A stretch of 64,000 nt of DNA from Symbiodolus clandestinus (GTDB taxonomy: Bacteria > Pseudomonadota > Gammaproteobacteria > Enterobacterales > G038960095): positions 1,364,001-1,428,000 of the forward strand of contig CP152425.1 of NCBI GenBank assembly GCA_038960095.1, given 5' to 3'. The notes under the pieces are model-generated. The model ran no database searches. It saw only the letters and a program-made list of their open reading frames with translations, and was not told the DNA's origin. Position numbers and translations under genes: made by a program. Positions 9,439 to 16,969 of the stretch are shown here, piece after piece; position 1 is the stretch's first letter; every line of letters starts with the position of its first letter.

Positions 9439-10065
9439 ATGCATGCATTGCTTGGAGGCACTTTTGATCCGATTCACCGGGGACATTTACACATTGGTCA
9501 AGCCGTAGCTCAGCAGCTGAGCTTGTCACAAATCGCGTTACTGCCCAACCGACAACCTTATTATCGCTCCCCGCCTCAGATCAGTGCTGAGCAGCGCCTT
9601 TGCATGCTGCAGTTGGCAATTATCGATCAACCATTATTCACCATTGATGATCGTGAGTTACGGCTCCCCACGCTCAAGTATACAGTACAGACGCTGCAAG
9701 CCATTCGACAAGGTATTGGTGATCGACAACCCCTATTAATGATTATTGGCGAGGATGCTTGGTTAAATCTACCTCAGTGGCATCAGTGGCAACGACTGCT
9801 CGATTATAGTCATCTTATTATTTGTCATCGTCCTGGCTATCGTACTCACCACCTACCTGTACACCGGGCTTGGGGATCTCGGCAAGTGGGGCAACCGCAA
9901 CGGCTGCATGAGAAACCTCATGGCTATTTTTATCTGGCTAATGTAGCCCCCATTCCAATCTCTGCCACTATGATTCGCCAACGACTCCAGAAAGGGCTTT
10001 CCTGTAATGACTGGCTACCTTTAGCAGTGGCTGACTATATTCAACAGCATCAACTCTATCGTTAA
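9439..10065 (+). CDS. nadD: Nicotinate-nucleotide adenylyltransferase
   Basis: Adenylylates nicotinate mononucleotide in NAD synthesis. N-terminal nucleotidyltransferase motif MHALLGGTFDPIHRGHLHIG (GGTFDPxHxGH) and C-terminal ISATMIRQRL (ISxTxxR), both diagnostic. 208 residues, normal length. It is the last gene of the leuS operon. Genes that follow nadD in many enterobacteria (rsfS, rlmH) are absent; instead the mobile element starts 14 nt after the stop. Confidence 0.96.
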   Translation: MHALLGGTFDPIHRGHLHIGQAVAQQLSLSQIALLPNRQPYYRSPPQISAEQRLCMLQLAIIDQPLFTIDDRELRLPTLKYTVQTLQAIRQGIGDRQPLLMIIGEDAWLNLPQWHQWQRLLDYSHLIICHRPGYRTHHLPVHRAWGSRQVGQPQRLHEKPHGYFYLANVAPIPISATMIRQRLQKGLSCNDWLPLAVADYIQQHQLYR

Positions 10066-10078
10066 AAGAGTCCCTAGG

Positions 10079-10224
10079 TGTAACGAACTGCATTTAAAAA
10101 CGGCCAAACCTGCTTTAAGTGCAAATTCTGAGCCACATTAAGTGCAACTGAAGACCCCTTTAAAACCACATTAACTGCCACTGAAATCCTCTCCTGCCCC
10201 AGCGGCCACTTCTCCAAAAAACGG
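10079..10224 (+). repeat. Left terminal inverted repeat of the island
   Basis: Reverse complement of 17575-17782, except that the right copy has about 60 extra bp. It contains three repeats with core CACATTAA (inverse of TTAATGTGG) near 10130, 10165 and 10115. Identity over the shared part is nearly complete by eye. Confidence 0.8.
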
Positions 10225-10357
10225 TGGTTTGTGATCAGACCGCAAGAGTCCCTTGCACGCTCTGGTAAATCAAAGGTTTTTGTTTCTCGAAAATAATTCT
10301 TGAATTTAAATTCTCGATTTAATATCATTACATCGAGTTTCGATAAGGATTATAGCC

Positions 10358-10699
10358 ATGGGGCAACGAGGCCGACTTGATCACAACACTAGGAAAGCCA
10401 TCCGACGCTTTCTTTCTTTGATCTCGAGTCATTACAGCATCGCTGGCGCTTTCGTTTACGGCAGCCGAGCAAACAGCACACATCGTCCAGAGAGTGATGT
10501 GGCTGTGCTTTTAAAAGGCGAACATCAACGAGTCCTGACAACAACACTAGCGATGACCAACATTTCCTATGATGTGCTATTAGAAACAGGCATCAATATC
10601 TCACCACTTCCAGTATGGATGGATGAATGGGAACAGCCAGAGAGCTACTCTAACCCCGCTTTATTACACAATATTGCCAGAGAAGGAGTTCGAGTATAA
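10358..10699 (+). CDS. MNT-domain nucleotidyltransferase (antitoxin-like, MntA type)
   Basis: A 113-residue minimal nucleotidyltransferase with the signature AFVYGSRANSTHRPESDVAV (GSRA...SDxxV), the metal-binding face of the Pol-beta fold. In type VII MNT/HEPN toxin-antitoxin pairs such proteins AMPylate and silence the HEPN RNase encoded next door, and a HEPN gene starts 11 nt downstream here. The pair and the following recombinase read rightward, opposite to the rest of the island. It may stabilise the mobile element (inference). Confidence 0.8.
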   Translation: MGQRGRLDHNTRKAIRRFLSLISSHYSIAGAFVYGSRANSTHRPESDVAVLLKGEHQRVLTTTLAMTNISYDVLLETGINISPLPVWMDEWEQPESYSNPALLHNIAREGVRV

Positions 10700-10710
10700 A
10701 GGCTACAGAA

Positions 10711-11055
10711 TTGATGGTTAAGGCTTTGCGGGCGACTGTCTCAGCGAAAGTCCTACTTGAGTCAGGAGATGCGGATGGCGCCTGCAACCGTGCCTACTAT
10801 GCCATATTTGATGCCGCGCGTGCGGCATTGCTATCCTCTGGGCATGAGGTTGGCAAAACTCATAGGGGATTGCTCAATTCTTTTGCTAATGACCTAGTCA
10901 AAAACGAGCTCATTCCGAAGGAAATGGGACGCCTTCTGAAGCGCGCAGAGACCTTTCGCTACGTGGCTGACTATAGCGAAGAGCTAGTGGAATTGAGCGA
11001 TGCCCTTGAGATGGTTGCTCAAGCTGAAATTTTCGTTGATACACTGCAAGACTAG
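10711..11055 (+). CDS. HEPN-domain protein (toxin-like partner of MNT)
   Basis: A 114-residue all-helical HEPN protein with the typical ACNRAYYAIFDAARAALLSS motif and a long C-terminal helix. TTG at 10711 or ATG at 10714 are possible starts, just after the MNT stop. HEPN partners of MNT proteins are RNA-targeting toxins. The strict RX4-6H catalytic pair is not obvious here (R-N-R-A-Y-Y...), so RNase activity is uncertain; the pair could also be a non-toxic nucleotidyltransferase complex. Confidence 0.75.
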   Translation: MMVKALRATVSAKVLLESGDADGACNRAYYAIFDAARAALLSSGHEVGKTHRGLLNSFANDLVKNELIPKEMGRLLKRAETFRYVADYSEELVELSDALEMVAQAEIFVDTLQD

Positions 11056-11078
11056 ATTAATCAGCTGAGTAACTAGCT

Positions 11079-11639
11079 ATGCTGATTGGATATGCGAGGG
11101 TTTCCACACAAGACCAGAACCTAGAACTGCAACTGGCGTCATTAGTGAATGCGGGGTGTCAAAAGTTCTTCGAGGACAAAGTGAGTGGTACACAAGCGGG
11201 TCGCCCTGGATTGACCAAAGCCCTCGAACAACTACGTGAAGGTGATACCCTTGTCGTTTGGAAATTAGATCGCCTGGGTCGAAGTGTCAAACAATTAGTT
11301 GATTTTGTTAGCAAATTAGAAAAAGAAAACGTTCAATTCAAGAGTCTAACGGACTCCATAGATACCAGCACTCCGTCCGGGCGCTTCTTCTTTCATGTGA
11401 TGGCTAGCCTGGCTCAGATGGAGCGTGAACTTATCGTCGAGCGTACGCGCGCAGGGTTAGAAGTAGCCAGACAGCTCGGGCGTAAAGGTGGTCGTAAACC
11501 GAAGATGACAAAGATCAAGATCGAATCGGCTAAAAAGTTACTATCGTGCGGCGTGCCCCCAAGAGATGTAGCTGATAATCTTGGAGTATCAATACCCACC
11601 CTATACCGCTGGTTGCCTGCCTCAGAACGTGTTTTATAA
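11079..11639 (+). CDS. Serine recombinase (resolvase/invertase family)
   Basis: A 186-residue small serine recombinase: MLIGYARVSTQDQNLELQ with the nucleophile Ser9, LVVWKLDRLGRSVKQL, PSGRFFFHVMASLAQMEREL, and a C-terminal helix-turn-helix (PPRDVADNLGVSIPTLYRWL). It resembles Tn3-type resolvases and plasmid invertases. It lies 24 nt after the HEPN gene and is intact, unlike the second copy at 16970-17446. It may resolve cointegrates of the island. Confidence 0.9.
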   Translation: MLIGYARVSTQDQNLELQLASLVNAGCQKFFEDKVSGTQAGRPGLTKALEQLREGDTLVVWKLDRLGRSVKQLVDFVSKLEKENVQFKSLTDSIDTSTPSGRFFFHVMASLAQMERELIVERTRAGLEVARQLGRKGGRKPKMTKIKIESAKKLLSCGVPPRDVADNLGVSIPTLYRWLPASERVL

Positions 11640-11806
11640 ACAAACGTCCTCAAATTGTGGTTTCGCTCCCAATGGGACAAATTGAAGCGCACTTATCAAA
11701 GTATGCTAGTCATGGCTTGTAGTTATCTACGACGGCCCATTTGAAACCTCAACAGGCACTAGAGCAACCAAGACGATAGCTTACTCTGTTAATCCAGCAT
11801 CCGCTT

Positions 11807-12988
11807 TTATAGTTGGCGTTCGACACATAGTATCAACAGGGAGGATAGAATTAATCCAGTTGTTGAACAAATAATAAGTGCAGTATGGCTTCCTATTTTA
11901 TCCGCAAGCACACCCGCTATAATACTGATTACTGAACCAATAACAATTTGTTTTCTGTAACTGCTAGCTGAAGCAGAAGCAACCTGATCATTTTCAAAAT
12001 TTGTCAGTAAGTTATACCAGCCAAAGCTATAAATAACATTAGAAAATACATGTGCAGAAAAAACAAGGACTAATGATACAGTAATGAACTTAGTCAGCGG
12101 AACAAACATATAACACACAATAAATGCTGTCATACACGCAATAATGAACAGAGATGACTGGTTCTTATAACGCTCTTCCTTGATCAAAAACGGCCCCAGA
12201 AGTTGCCCCAGGCTACGTGAAAATAGTAACAATAAAAGTGTTTTTCTTTCACTACTTCCACTATGAATCAATGTAGGTAGGAGAGACATAGCTGGAGCTC
12301 CCGTCATCGCCAGTGCAGGTAATAAGTAGAGGCTTGTGCGCTGTTTTGGCGTTAGTATTTTTGGTAAACCCCGAGCAAAAACCTTCTTCTCTGAAAAACT
12401 TGCCAAAGTTGGCAGTAAAAAAATAGAGATAATAGCAACGATATAACTGACCAGGTTTGCCAGCAGGTAGGTATCACTTTGTACTGAGCCATAGATAAAC
12501 GATCCTACACCGATGCCGAATAGCACCTGACAGGAAAAGACTAGCGTATCGAGTACTGCACCGGCACCAATGTCTTCTGACGACAGTTTGGCTTTGGTAT
12601 AATGATTAATAGCAGGAATGGTAATCCCTGAAGAAATCGACGATGCAATACCGGCGAACTGCAATATGGTCACCGAGCCGTTGATTAATCCGTACCAAGG
12701 GATAATTAAACCTATCGCACCGACACATTCTGCAAATATCAGGCAATATTTCACTTCAATACGCCCAAGAAGATATTTTCCGGCGATACTTCCCAATAAT
12801 CCAGGGGATGTCGACAAGATAAAGGCTAGTGTGAATGAAGATGGTACAGCATTTAGCTTGGCAAGTTCAGCGAATACCATGATGAATGTTAAACCAGTGC
12901 CAACTGAGCTTAAAATAAGTGCCAGTAATAATTTTCTTAGCCAAGAATACTTCCGTATTGACCGTGCCAATATAAAAAACATAACCAC
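11807..12988 (-). CDS. MFS transporter, last gene of RiPP-like cluster
   Basis: A 393-residue polytopic protein with about 12 hydrophobic segments and a central cytoplasmic loop (near residues 195-215, FSEKKVFARGLPKILTPKQR), the 6+6 layout of the major facilitator superfamily. It starts 36 nt after the oxygenase gene on the same strand, with a GGAG before its start, so it is co-transcribed. As the only transporter in the cluster it is the likely exporter (and self-resistance) for the modified peptide. That role is inferred from context; the substrate cannot be read from the sequence. Confidence 0.8.
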   Translation of the reverse strand: MVMFFILARSIRKYSWLRKLLLALILSSVGTGLTFIMVFAELAKLNAVPSSFTLAFILSTSPGLLGSIAGKYLLGRIEVKYCLIFAECVGAIGLIIPWYGLINGSVTILQFAGIASSISSGITIPAINHYTKAKLSSEDIGAGAVLDTLVFSCQVLFGIGVGSFIYGSVQSDTYLLANLVSYIVAIISIFLLPTLASFSEKKVFARGLPKILTPKQRTSLYLLPALAMTGAPAMSLLPTLIHSGSSERKTLLLLLFSRSLGQLLGPFLIKEERYKNQSSLFIIACMTAFIVCYMFVPLTKFITVSLVLVFSAHVFSNVIYSFGWYNLLTNFENDQVASASASSYRKQIVIGSVISIIAGVLADKIGSHTALIICSTTGLILSSLLILCVERQL

Positions 12989-13024
12989 TCCAAACCTAAG
13001 TTAGTATAGTTCATTCAGTATTTT

Positions 13025-13504
13025 TTAGGTTTCTTGAAAGAAGCCAGCAACAGAACAGCGCAGGTTATCCCCTGCATTGGCTTCTACTTTTTTTATACAG
13101 TGAGAATAATTTGGTTTGATAACAACAAGACGATTTGGTTTAGGATAAATAAAAACCCCTACACCAGAATCATTGATGTTGCGCTCCCTGATGGTCCATC
13201 CAAACTCTGGCCCAACGGCACCACCAGTAATCCCAGACATGCGTAAAACTTCTTCGGAGGCATTATAGGTATTCTCAGACAGTCCGGCACTTGAATTTAC
13301 CGGAGTATCAATTAAAAAAAGTTCACCTCCCCAGCTAGGTTTCCATTCAGGATGTGCATAAAAAATATAGGCACCTTTGTATTCCGCATCATCTTCATGC
13401 CATCCCAATCCGGATCCGGCTGGATAAAGAAAGGTTGTTAGCGAGAATGCATTCCATTGCTCCTTCAGAAAATCCCGCAAATGGAGAATGCATCGTTTAT
13501 CCAT
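13025..13504 (-). CDS. Fe(II)/2-oxoglutarate-dependent oxygenase (prolyl-hydroxylase-like)
   Basis: A 159-residue double-stranded beta-helix oxygenase. The iron facial triad is visible as GWHEDD (His36, Asp38) and SHCIKK (His135), with the 2-oxoglutarate-binding Arg149 in NLRCSVAGFF. WGGELFLIDTP is the usual strand of the prolyl-4-hydroxylase/TPA1-like group. The start overlaps the end of the HExxH gene by 40 nt, which indicates coupled translation. In this cluster it is most simply a side-chain hydroxylase of the precursor peptide, but a small-molecule substrate cannot be excluded. Confidence 0.8.
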   Translation of the reverse strand: MDKRCILHLRDFLKEQWNAFSLTTFLYPAGSGLGWHEDDAEYKGAYIFYAHPEWKPSWGGELFLIDTPVNSSAGLSENTYNASEEVLRMSGITGGAVGPEFGWTIRERNINDSGVGVFIYPKPNRLVVIKPNYSHCIKKVEANAGDNLRCSVAGFFQET

Positions 13505-14265
13505 AACAATTCATCCTTACCATACATTTTAGAGAGGTTTTCTGCCACTTTAGCTCGATATTTAACTATTTCACCGTAGACATAACATGCATTGAATGCT
13601 TGAGCGTAATTAAAAGTTCGATCTCGTCTACTAGGAAAACAAAGTAGTTTATCTTCTTGATTATCATGGCAATAACGCTGTCCATGAAACGCATTGTATG
13701 CATGTACCTGATGGTGCAATGCTTCGTGATAAAGGTTTTCAATAAGACCAATAATACCAAAGTTTCTCGGCAACTGGTGAAAGGGAGGGATAAAGAAGAG
13801 TGTAGCATCTGAAATAAAGGTTACATGGGGTAGTTCATAAAATGAGGCATTACCACTATCGGCTGCTGAATTGTTTGGTGTTAGCCAAACTAAAGTCGAA
13901 ATAAATTTTTCAATAAATTTTATTTCATTTTCACATAGCAATGGATATTTTTTTATACCACTGTTGATGAATTGGATACGGTTTTCACAAGGTCGAATGC
14001 AGTCTACACCCCTAATTCCTATTAATGATGACATCGCTGTACCAGCGTCTGAATTTACCCAGTTAACTGACCAGTTTCCTATATTAACATTTTTTACTTG
14101 ATCTCTTTTTAAAGCAAAAGGAAATCGATTATATATAAATGGGTCCCGTACTTTTGCGCAACTCGGGGGCCACATCTCCTGGAGATCTGTGTGGACGGAT
14201 TTTTTTGTACAACGTGAGTAATAATCCTCCAGCATGTCGCATTTATTATAGCACAATATTGTCAT
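13465..14265 (-). CDS. HExxH-motif putative peptide beta-hydroxylase
   Basis: A 266-residue protein with LIENLYHEALHHQVHAYNAF (His180-Glu181-x-x-His184), then DRTFNYAQAFNACYVYGEIV. This layout resembles the HExxH proteins found in RiPP clusters, recently described as 2-oxoglutarate-dependent peptide beta-hydroxylases rather than proteases. There is no signal peptide or membrane segment. The ATG lies 2 nt after the methyltransferase stop and has a GGAAG Shine-Dalgarno inside that gene. Family assignment is by motif and context; a zinc peptidase acting on the leader peptide is the main alternative. A stretch of cysteines near the N-terminus (Cys5, Cys9, Cys19, Cys36) is unexplained. Confidence 0.6.
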   Translation of the reverse strand: MTILCYNKCDMLEDYYSRCTKKSVHTDLQEMWPPSCAKVRDPFIYNRFPFALKRDQVKNVNIGNWSVNWVNSDAGTAMSSLIGIRGVDCIRPCENRIQFINSGIKKYPLLCENEIKFIEKFISTLVWLTPNNSAADSGNASFYELPHVTFISDATLFFIPPFHQLPRNFGIIGLIENLYHEALHHQVHAYNAFHGQRYCHDNQEDKLLCFPSRRDRTFNYAQAFNACYVYGEIVKYRAKVAENLSKMYGKDELLWINDAFSICGIF

Positions 14266-14267
14266 TT

Positions 14268-15059
14268 TTACTTCCGATATAGAATATTAGTTTCTCTCAA
14301 AAAATTGAAATTCACTCTATCTTTATTTGGCGGAATTGATGGAACATATAATGTGTGTCGATAAGTTACCTGTGACAGCAATCTTTCTAGATCTGAAATA
14401 TTCCCTTCCAGTTTATCTGGTAGTTCTCCGTTTTTAGTTGATGCGCTGAGTAAATAAATTTTATGTTTTCCTTCGAAATGTTTTATTAACTTAGATTTTA
14501 AATAAGAGACTTTATTTGATAATTGTGGTGATGAAAAATCTGTATTGGAATTACCAATGGAACAAACATGATAAATAAAATAATTAATACAGGAATCCAT
14601 TTTATAGTCATAAATAATCAATCTGTTTGCATCAAGTAAGCTGACACCTTCTTCTAGCGGATCAATACCAATATCATTAATCATCGCATCAAAACTTGAA
14701 ATACCTGGATAACAATTAAATAAAAAACCACCATCATCTGATAACTTTTGTAATATCTGAATAATAGTCACTCCAATCCGTGGATGCCCTGGAACAACAA
14801 GACAGATATGCTCATATTCCGTAAGAGAGTTAGTTACATATTGAACAATTCGGTTATAATTAACGATATCGATACCTCCGTCCTCATATAAGTGTGAGAG
14901 ATCTTCATAGTCGTTATTATTATGTGAAAGATAATCTTTTAAGCCGGATATTTCTCCAATCCAGAAAACCTTATTTGTATTCTGAATGATGGAAAATCCT
15001 TCAGTTGTAATCTGGTTAATTCCAAGCATTCCGCTTCCAATAACTGATATTTTTCTCAT
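14268..15059 (-). CDS. Borosin-type peptide backbone alpha-N-methyltransferase (stand-alone, SonM-like)
   Basis: A 263-residue SAM methyltransferase of the tetrapyrrole-methylase fold. It resembles the split borosin enzyme SonM and the catalytic domain of OphMA: N-terminal ISVIGSGMLGINQIT; LVVPGHPRIG (residues 88-96); CYPGISSFDAMINDIGIDPL (SAM pocket); HTLYVPSIPP near the end. Tyr58, Arg70 and Tyr74 fall in the order and R-x3-Y spacing of the catalytic residues of that family. The Tyr normally before GHP is Pro90 here. No precursor is fused, so the substrate must be a separate peptide; the 51-codon ORF at 15495-15650 is the candidate. It is the first enzyme gene of the operon. Confidence 0.78.
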   Translation of the reverse strand: MRKISVIGSGMLGINQITTEGFSIIQNTNKVFWIGEISGLKDYLSHNNNDYEDLSHLYEDGGIDIVNYNRIVQYVTNSLTEYEHICLVVPGHPRIGVTIIQILQKLSDDGGFLFNCYPGISSFDAMINDIGIDPLEEGVSLLDANRLIIYDYKMDSCINYFIYHVCSIGNSNTDFSSPQLSNKVSYLKSKLIKHFEGKHKIYLLSASTKNGELPDKLEGNISDLERLLSQVTYRHTLYVPSIPPNKDRVNFNFLRETNILYRK

Positions 15060-15494
15060 GAGAAATCCCTTAATGCGGAAATTTAGGCATAAAATATTTG
15101 ACTAAGGCTTGTTGAAGTACCACCGGGAAGTCCTAGATGCAGAGAGGACTCCAAAGTGTTTCCATCTAGCCAGGGGATTTGCTACTCAGTGTCTTAATTT
15201 ACACAGGAGTAATCCAGAGTAGTATTCCCTATGGGTTGTTTTTTGTTATATGGATTGAGAATTAATTCTTGGTTAACGGTTTATTGGTATATAATTTCGC
15301 TATTATAACCTAGGTAATCGATCAGCTTTGTAGGGAGAAACTGAGTTATCATCATCAAATCTAAGGCTTGATATCTGCAACATAAAAGATAAACCCCATG
15401 TTTCAATAGAATTCAATGAAAATTGAAAAAACTATAGATTGCACTCCGTAGAATTATACAGTTCCATGGAGTACAACTTAGAAGAGATTTAATC
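15060..15494. other. Spacer between candidate precursor and methyltransferase gene
   Basis: A 435-bp spacer with no gene-size frame on either strand. Reading leftward, only short frames occur (12-26 codons), none with a good ribosome site. It contains the attenuator-like hairpin at 15426-15474 and a consensus TATAAT on the minus strand (15302-15307) that could serve the enzyme genes, though no good -35 box is seen. Confidence 0.4.
15426..15474 (-). terminator. Candidate weak terminator/attenuator after precursor ORF
   Basis: On the minus strand GTACTCC pairs with GGAGTGC (one G-U), with an inner GTA/TAC helix. Six T residues (15431-15426) follow about 9 nt after the stem. Precursor transcripts in RiPP clusters are often attenuated in this position. 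The stem is short and the T-run is displaced, so support is modest. Confidence 0.35.
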
Positions 15495-15650
15495 CTAGAA
15501 ATCACCGATGATCTTAGCCAGATTCATCGGAGCTGCGGCTTGCAAGCGAGGGTGATCCATTTGTGTGTTAAGTTTACCAATAAACTTACTCAGACCGTTC
15601 TTAGCCAAAGCCTGTGAGCGTGATTGCATTGCTATGTTCGATTTTTTCAT
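15495..15650 (-). CDS. Candidate RiPP precursor peptide, 51 aa
   Basis: ATG at 15650 and TAG at 15495-15497. The ribosome site GAGGG lies about 8 nt before the ATG, and a near-consensus promoter lies about 100 nt upstream. The peptide opens MKKSNIAMQSRSQALAKNG, is basic and helical in its first half, and ends in a small-residue and hydrophobic tail (LQAAAPMNLAKIIGDF). It has no Cys. FIGKL and IIGDF look like a degenerate repeat. It is on the same strand as, and upstream of, the borosin-type methyltransferase and both oxygenases, which need a separate substrate. I do not recognise a known borosin-binding leader in it, so the role is inferred from position, size and expression signals. Confidence 0.55.
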   Translation of the reverse strand: MKKSNIAMQSRSQALAKNGLSKFIGKLNTQMDHPRLQAAAPMNLAKIIGDF

Positions 15651-15726
15651 AAAACTACCCTCTACATCCTATGTTGACAAGATTCCAGATCATAATCCGG
15701 GACTTAGATATCCTATTACCATCTGC

Positions 15727-15756
15727 AGGATACCCTCTCTAATTTAAGATTGTCAA
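15727..15756 (-). promoter_or_regulatory. Promoter for candidate precursor peptide
   Basis: Minus-strand TTGACA (15756-15751), an 18-nt spacer, then TATCCT (15732-15727). This gives a leader of about 70 nt before the ATG at 15650. The -35 box sits 1 nt outside an IS6-like terminal sequence, whose insertion may have created or tuned the promoter. Confidence 0.55.
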
Positions 15757-15757
15757 G

Positions 15758-15774
15758 GGCACTGTTGCAAATAG
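15758..15774. repeat. IS6/IS26-like terminal sequence (solo end)
   Basis: GGCACTGTTGCAAATAG matches the outer end of IS26/IS6-family inverted repeats. No IS6 transposase and no partner end were found nearby, so this is a relic of an insertion or of an IS6-mediated deletion or fusion that joined the RiPP cluster to the plasmid-like genes on its right. Confidence 0.55.
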
Positions 15775-15822
15775 ATTGTCCAGAGTTTATGGTGGTATAA
15801 TTTTCAGCTTTGTTTAAAGCCA

Positions 15823-16506
15823 CTACTGCCTTGGCGCCCCTACGATAATCGTGCAGTGCTGCTCTTTCTTCTTATCAATCGCCGCTTCTCGGCAAGCTTC
15901 AATCACCCGCCGATTGTCACGAACCAGGTTGCTATCATTTACTACGCTATACCAACTGTGGGGGTTATCCGCTTTCATCAAAGCAATACCCGCTTCCCAG
16001 CGACCTCGGTCCATAATAAATGCTGCGAGCCGACTATCCAAACCAAAGGGCAACACTCTGGATAATAGCGGCGATATCAGTACTCCAAACACCAGAGCAC
16101 CAATCCCAATATAGATTACCCAGCGGCGCTGTTGAGCTCGCAAACGCACTAGACCAACCAGATTAGCCAGGTGTTGCCGCTTCTGCTCTAGACTCTGAAC
16201 TGCCCGATTGAACTTCTGTTCTGATTCATGTACCACCTTGTACCCAGCTAACGCAATAGCCCGGCCATACTGCTCAGGGGTCATCCGCCAAACCGGATAT
16301 TGCTGCATTTTAGCCAGCTGTTCCTCCACGGCAGTTAATCCCTTGCTCATCCTAGCCAAGTCCGGACTGTAATCTGCTGGCTGATTCTCCTCCAACGCCA
16401 CGGGCAGAGCCTCCACCGCGCGCCGCATCACCAAAACCTCCGCCCGTAAATCCTCGAACGCCCGCGCCGGATTGCTGGCACTGTGCTGCTCTAATCTCTC
16501 TCCCAT
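15823..16506 (-). CDS. DUF6118-like membrane protein (alphaproteobacterial plasmid type)
   Basis: About 227 residues from the ATG at 16506, which follows a GGAGGAGG. N-terminal coiled segment (ARAFEDLRAEVLVMRRAVEA); MTPEQYGRAIA; one transmembrane segment (WVIYIGIGALVFGVLISPLL); and a C-terminal RDNRRVIEACREAAIDKKKE. This resembles the DUF6118 proteins encoded beside the TraA relaxase on alphaproteobacterial plasmids, and a TraA fragment does lie 20 nt upstream. The function is unknown. GC content is visibly higher than in the adjacent RiPP cluster. Confidence 0.6.
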   Translation of the reverse strand: MGERLEQHSASNPARAFEDLRAEVLVMRRAVEALPVALEENQPADYSPDLARMSKGLTAVEEQLAKMQQYPVWRMTPEQYGRAIALAGYKVVHESEQKFNRAVQSLEQKRQHLANLVGLVRLRAQQRRWVIYIGIGALVFGVLISPLLSRVLPFGLDSRLAAFIMDRGRWEAGIALMKADNPHSWYSVVNDSNLVRDNRRVIEACREAAIDKKKEQHCTIIVGAPRQ

Positions 16507-16525
16507 GCCTCCTCCATCATTAATC

Positions 16526-16948
16526 CTACAAACCAAGCTCCCAATCATTAACCTGATTCCTTGCCTCGGCATGCGCCAACCCCTGCAGCTTCTCATACTG
16601 CTCCTCTAGGCCACTCCATAGCTTAACCACTCGTTCAGCCTTCAGCTCTGGAGTTTGACGAACCCGGGCCTCGTGCTCAATCCCAGCCATAAGCTGCTTG
16701 GTACGTGCACTACCCGGCTTCTCCCTCATGGCCTTGTAAATAGTGGGCTGATGCTCGATAGCACTCAACAAATCTCTCTGAGCGCCTGGCTGTGCTCTAT
16801 CCAGGGCTACTCCATATTTCTGCAGCGCCACTTTTTGGTGTTCCAGCACCGGCAGCGCTTGCTCCTGCATTCGTTCCACATCAATCCAGGCGCGCGCATA
16901 ACGCTCCACTGCCCGCGCCAAATCACCGTGCATTTTCCGTGGCTCCAA
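16526..16948 (-). pseudogene. C-terminal fragment of Ti-type conjugative relaxase TraA
   Basis: 140 residues resembling only the last part of Ti-type TraA relaxases: LARAVERYARAWIDVERMQE, LPVLEHQKVALQKYGVALD, then an Arg/Glu-rich helix ending in DWELGL. The relaxase and helicase domains are missing. The frame begins at a recombination junction with a resolvase remnant near 16950. It is best read as debris of a conjugative plasmid from an alphaproteobacterium-like donor. Confidence 0.6.
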
Positions 16949-16969
16949 CGCTGATTTCTTTAACGGTGT

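Noticed and set aside
10074..10328. Leftward 84-codon frame next to nadD
   Set aside because: It is composed of the island's terminal repeat sequence and has no coding features.
13465..14265. Zinc metalloprotease reading of the HExxH gene
   Set aside because: Possible, but the context (methyltransferase, second oxygenase, precursor) and the downstream conserved segment fit the RiPP hydroxylase-like group better; kept only as an alternative.
15565..15747. Rightward 60-codon frame
   Set aside because: Antisense to the better-supported precursor ORF; poor start context.
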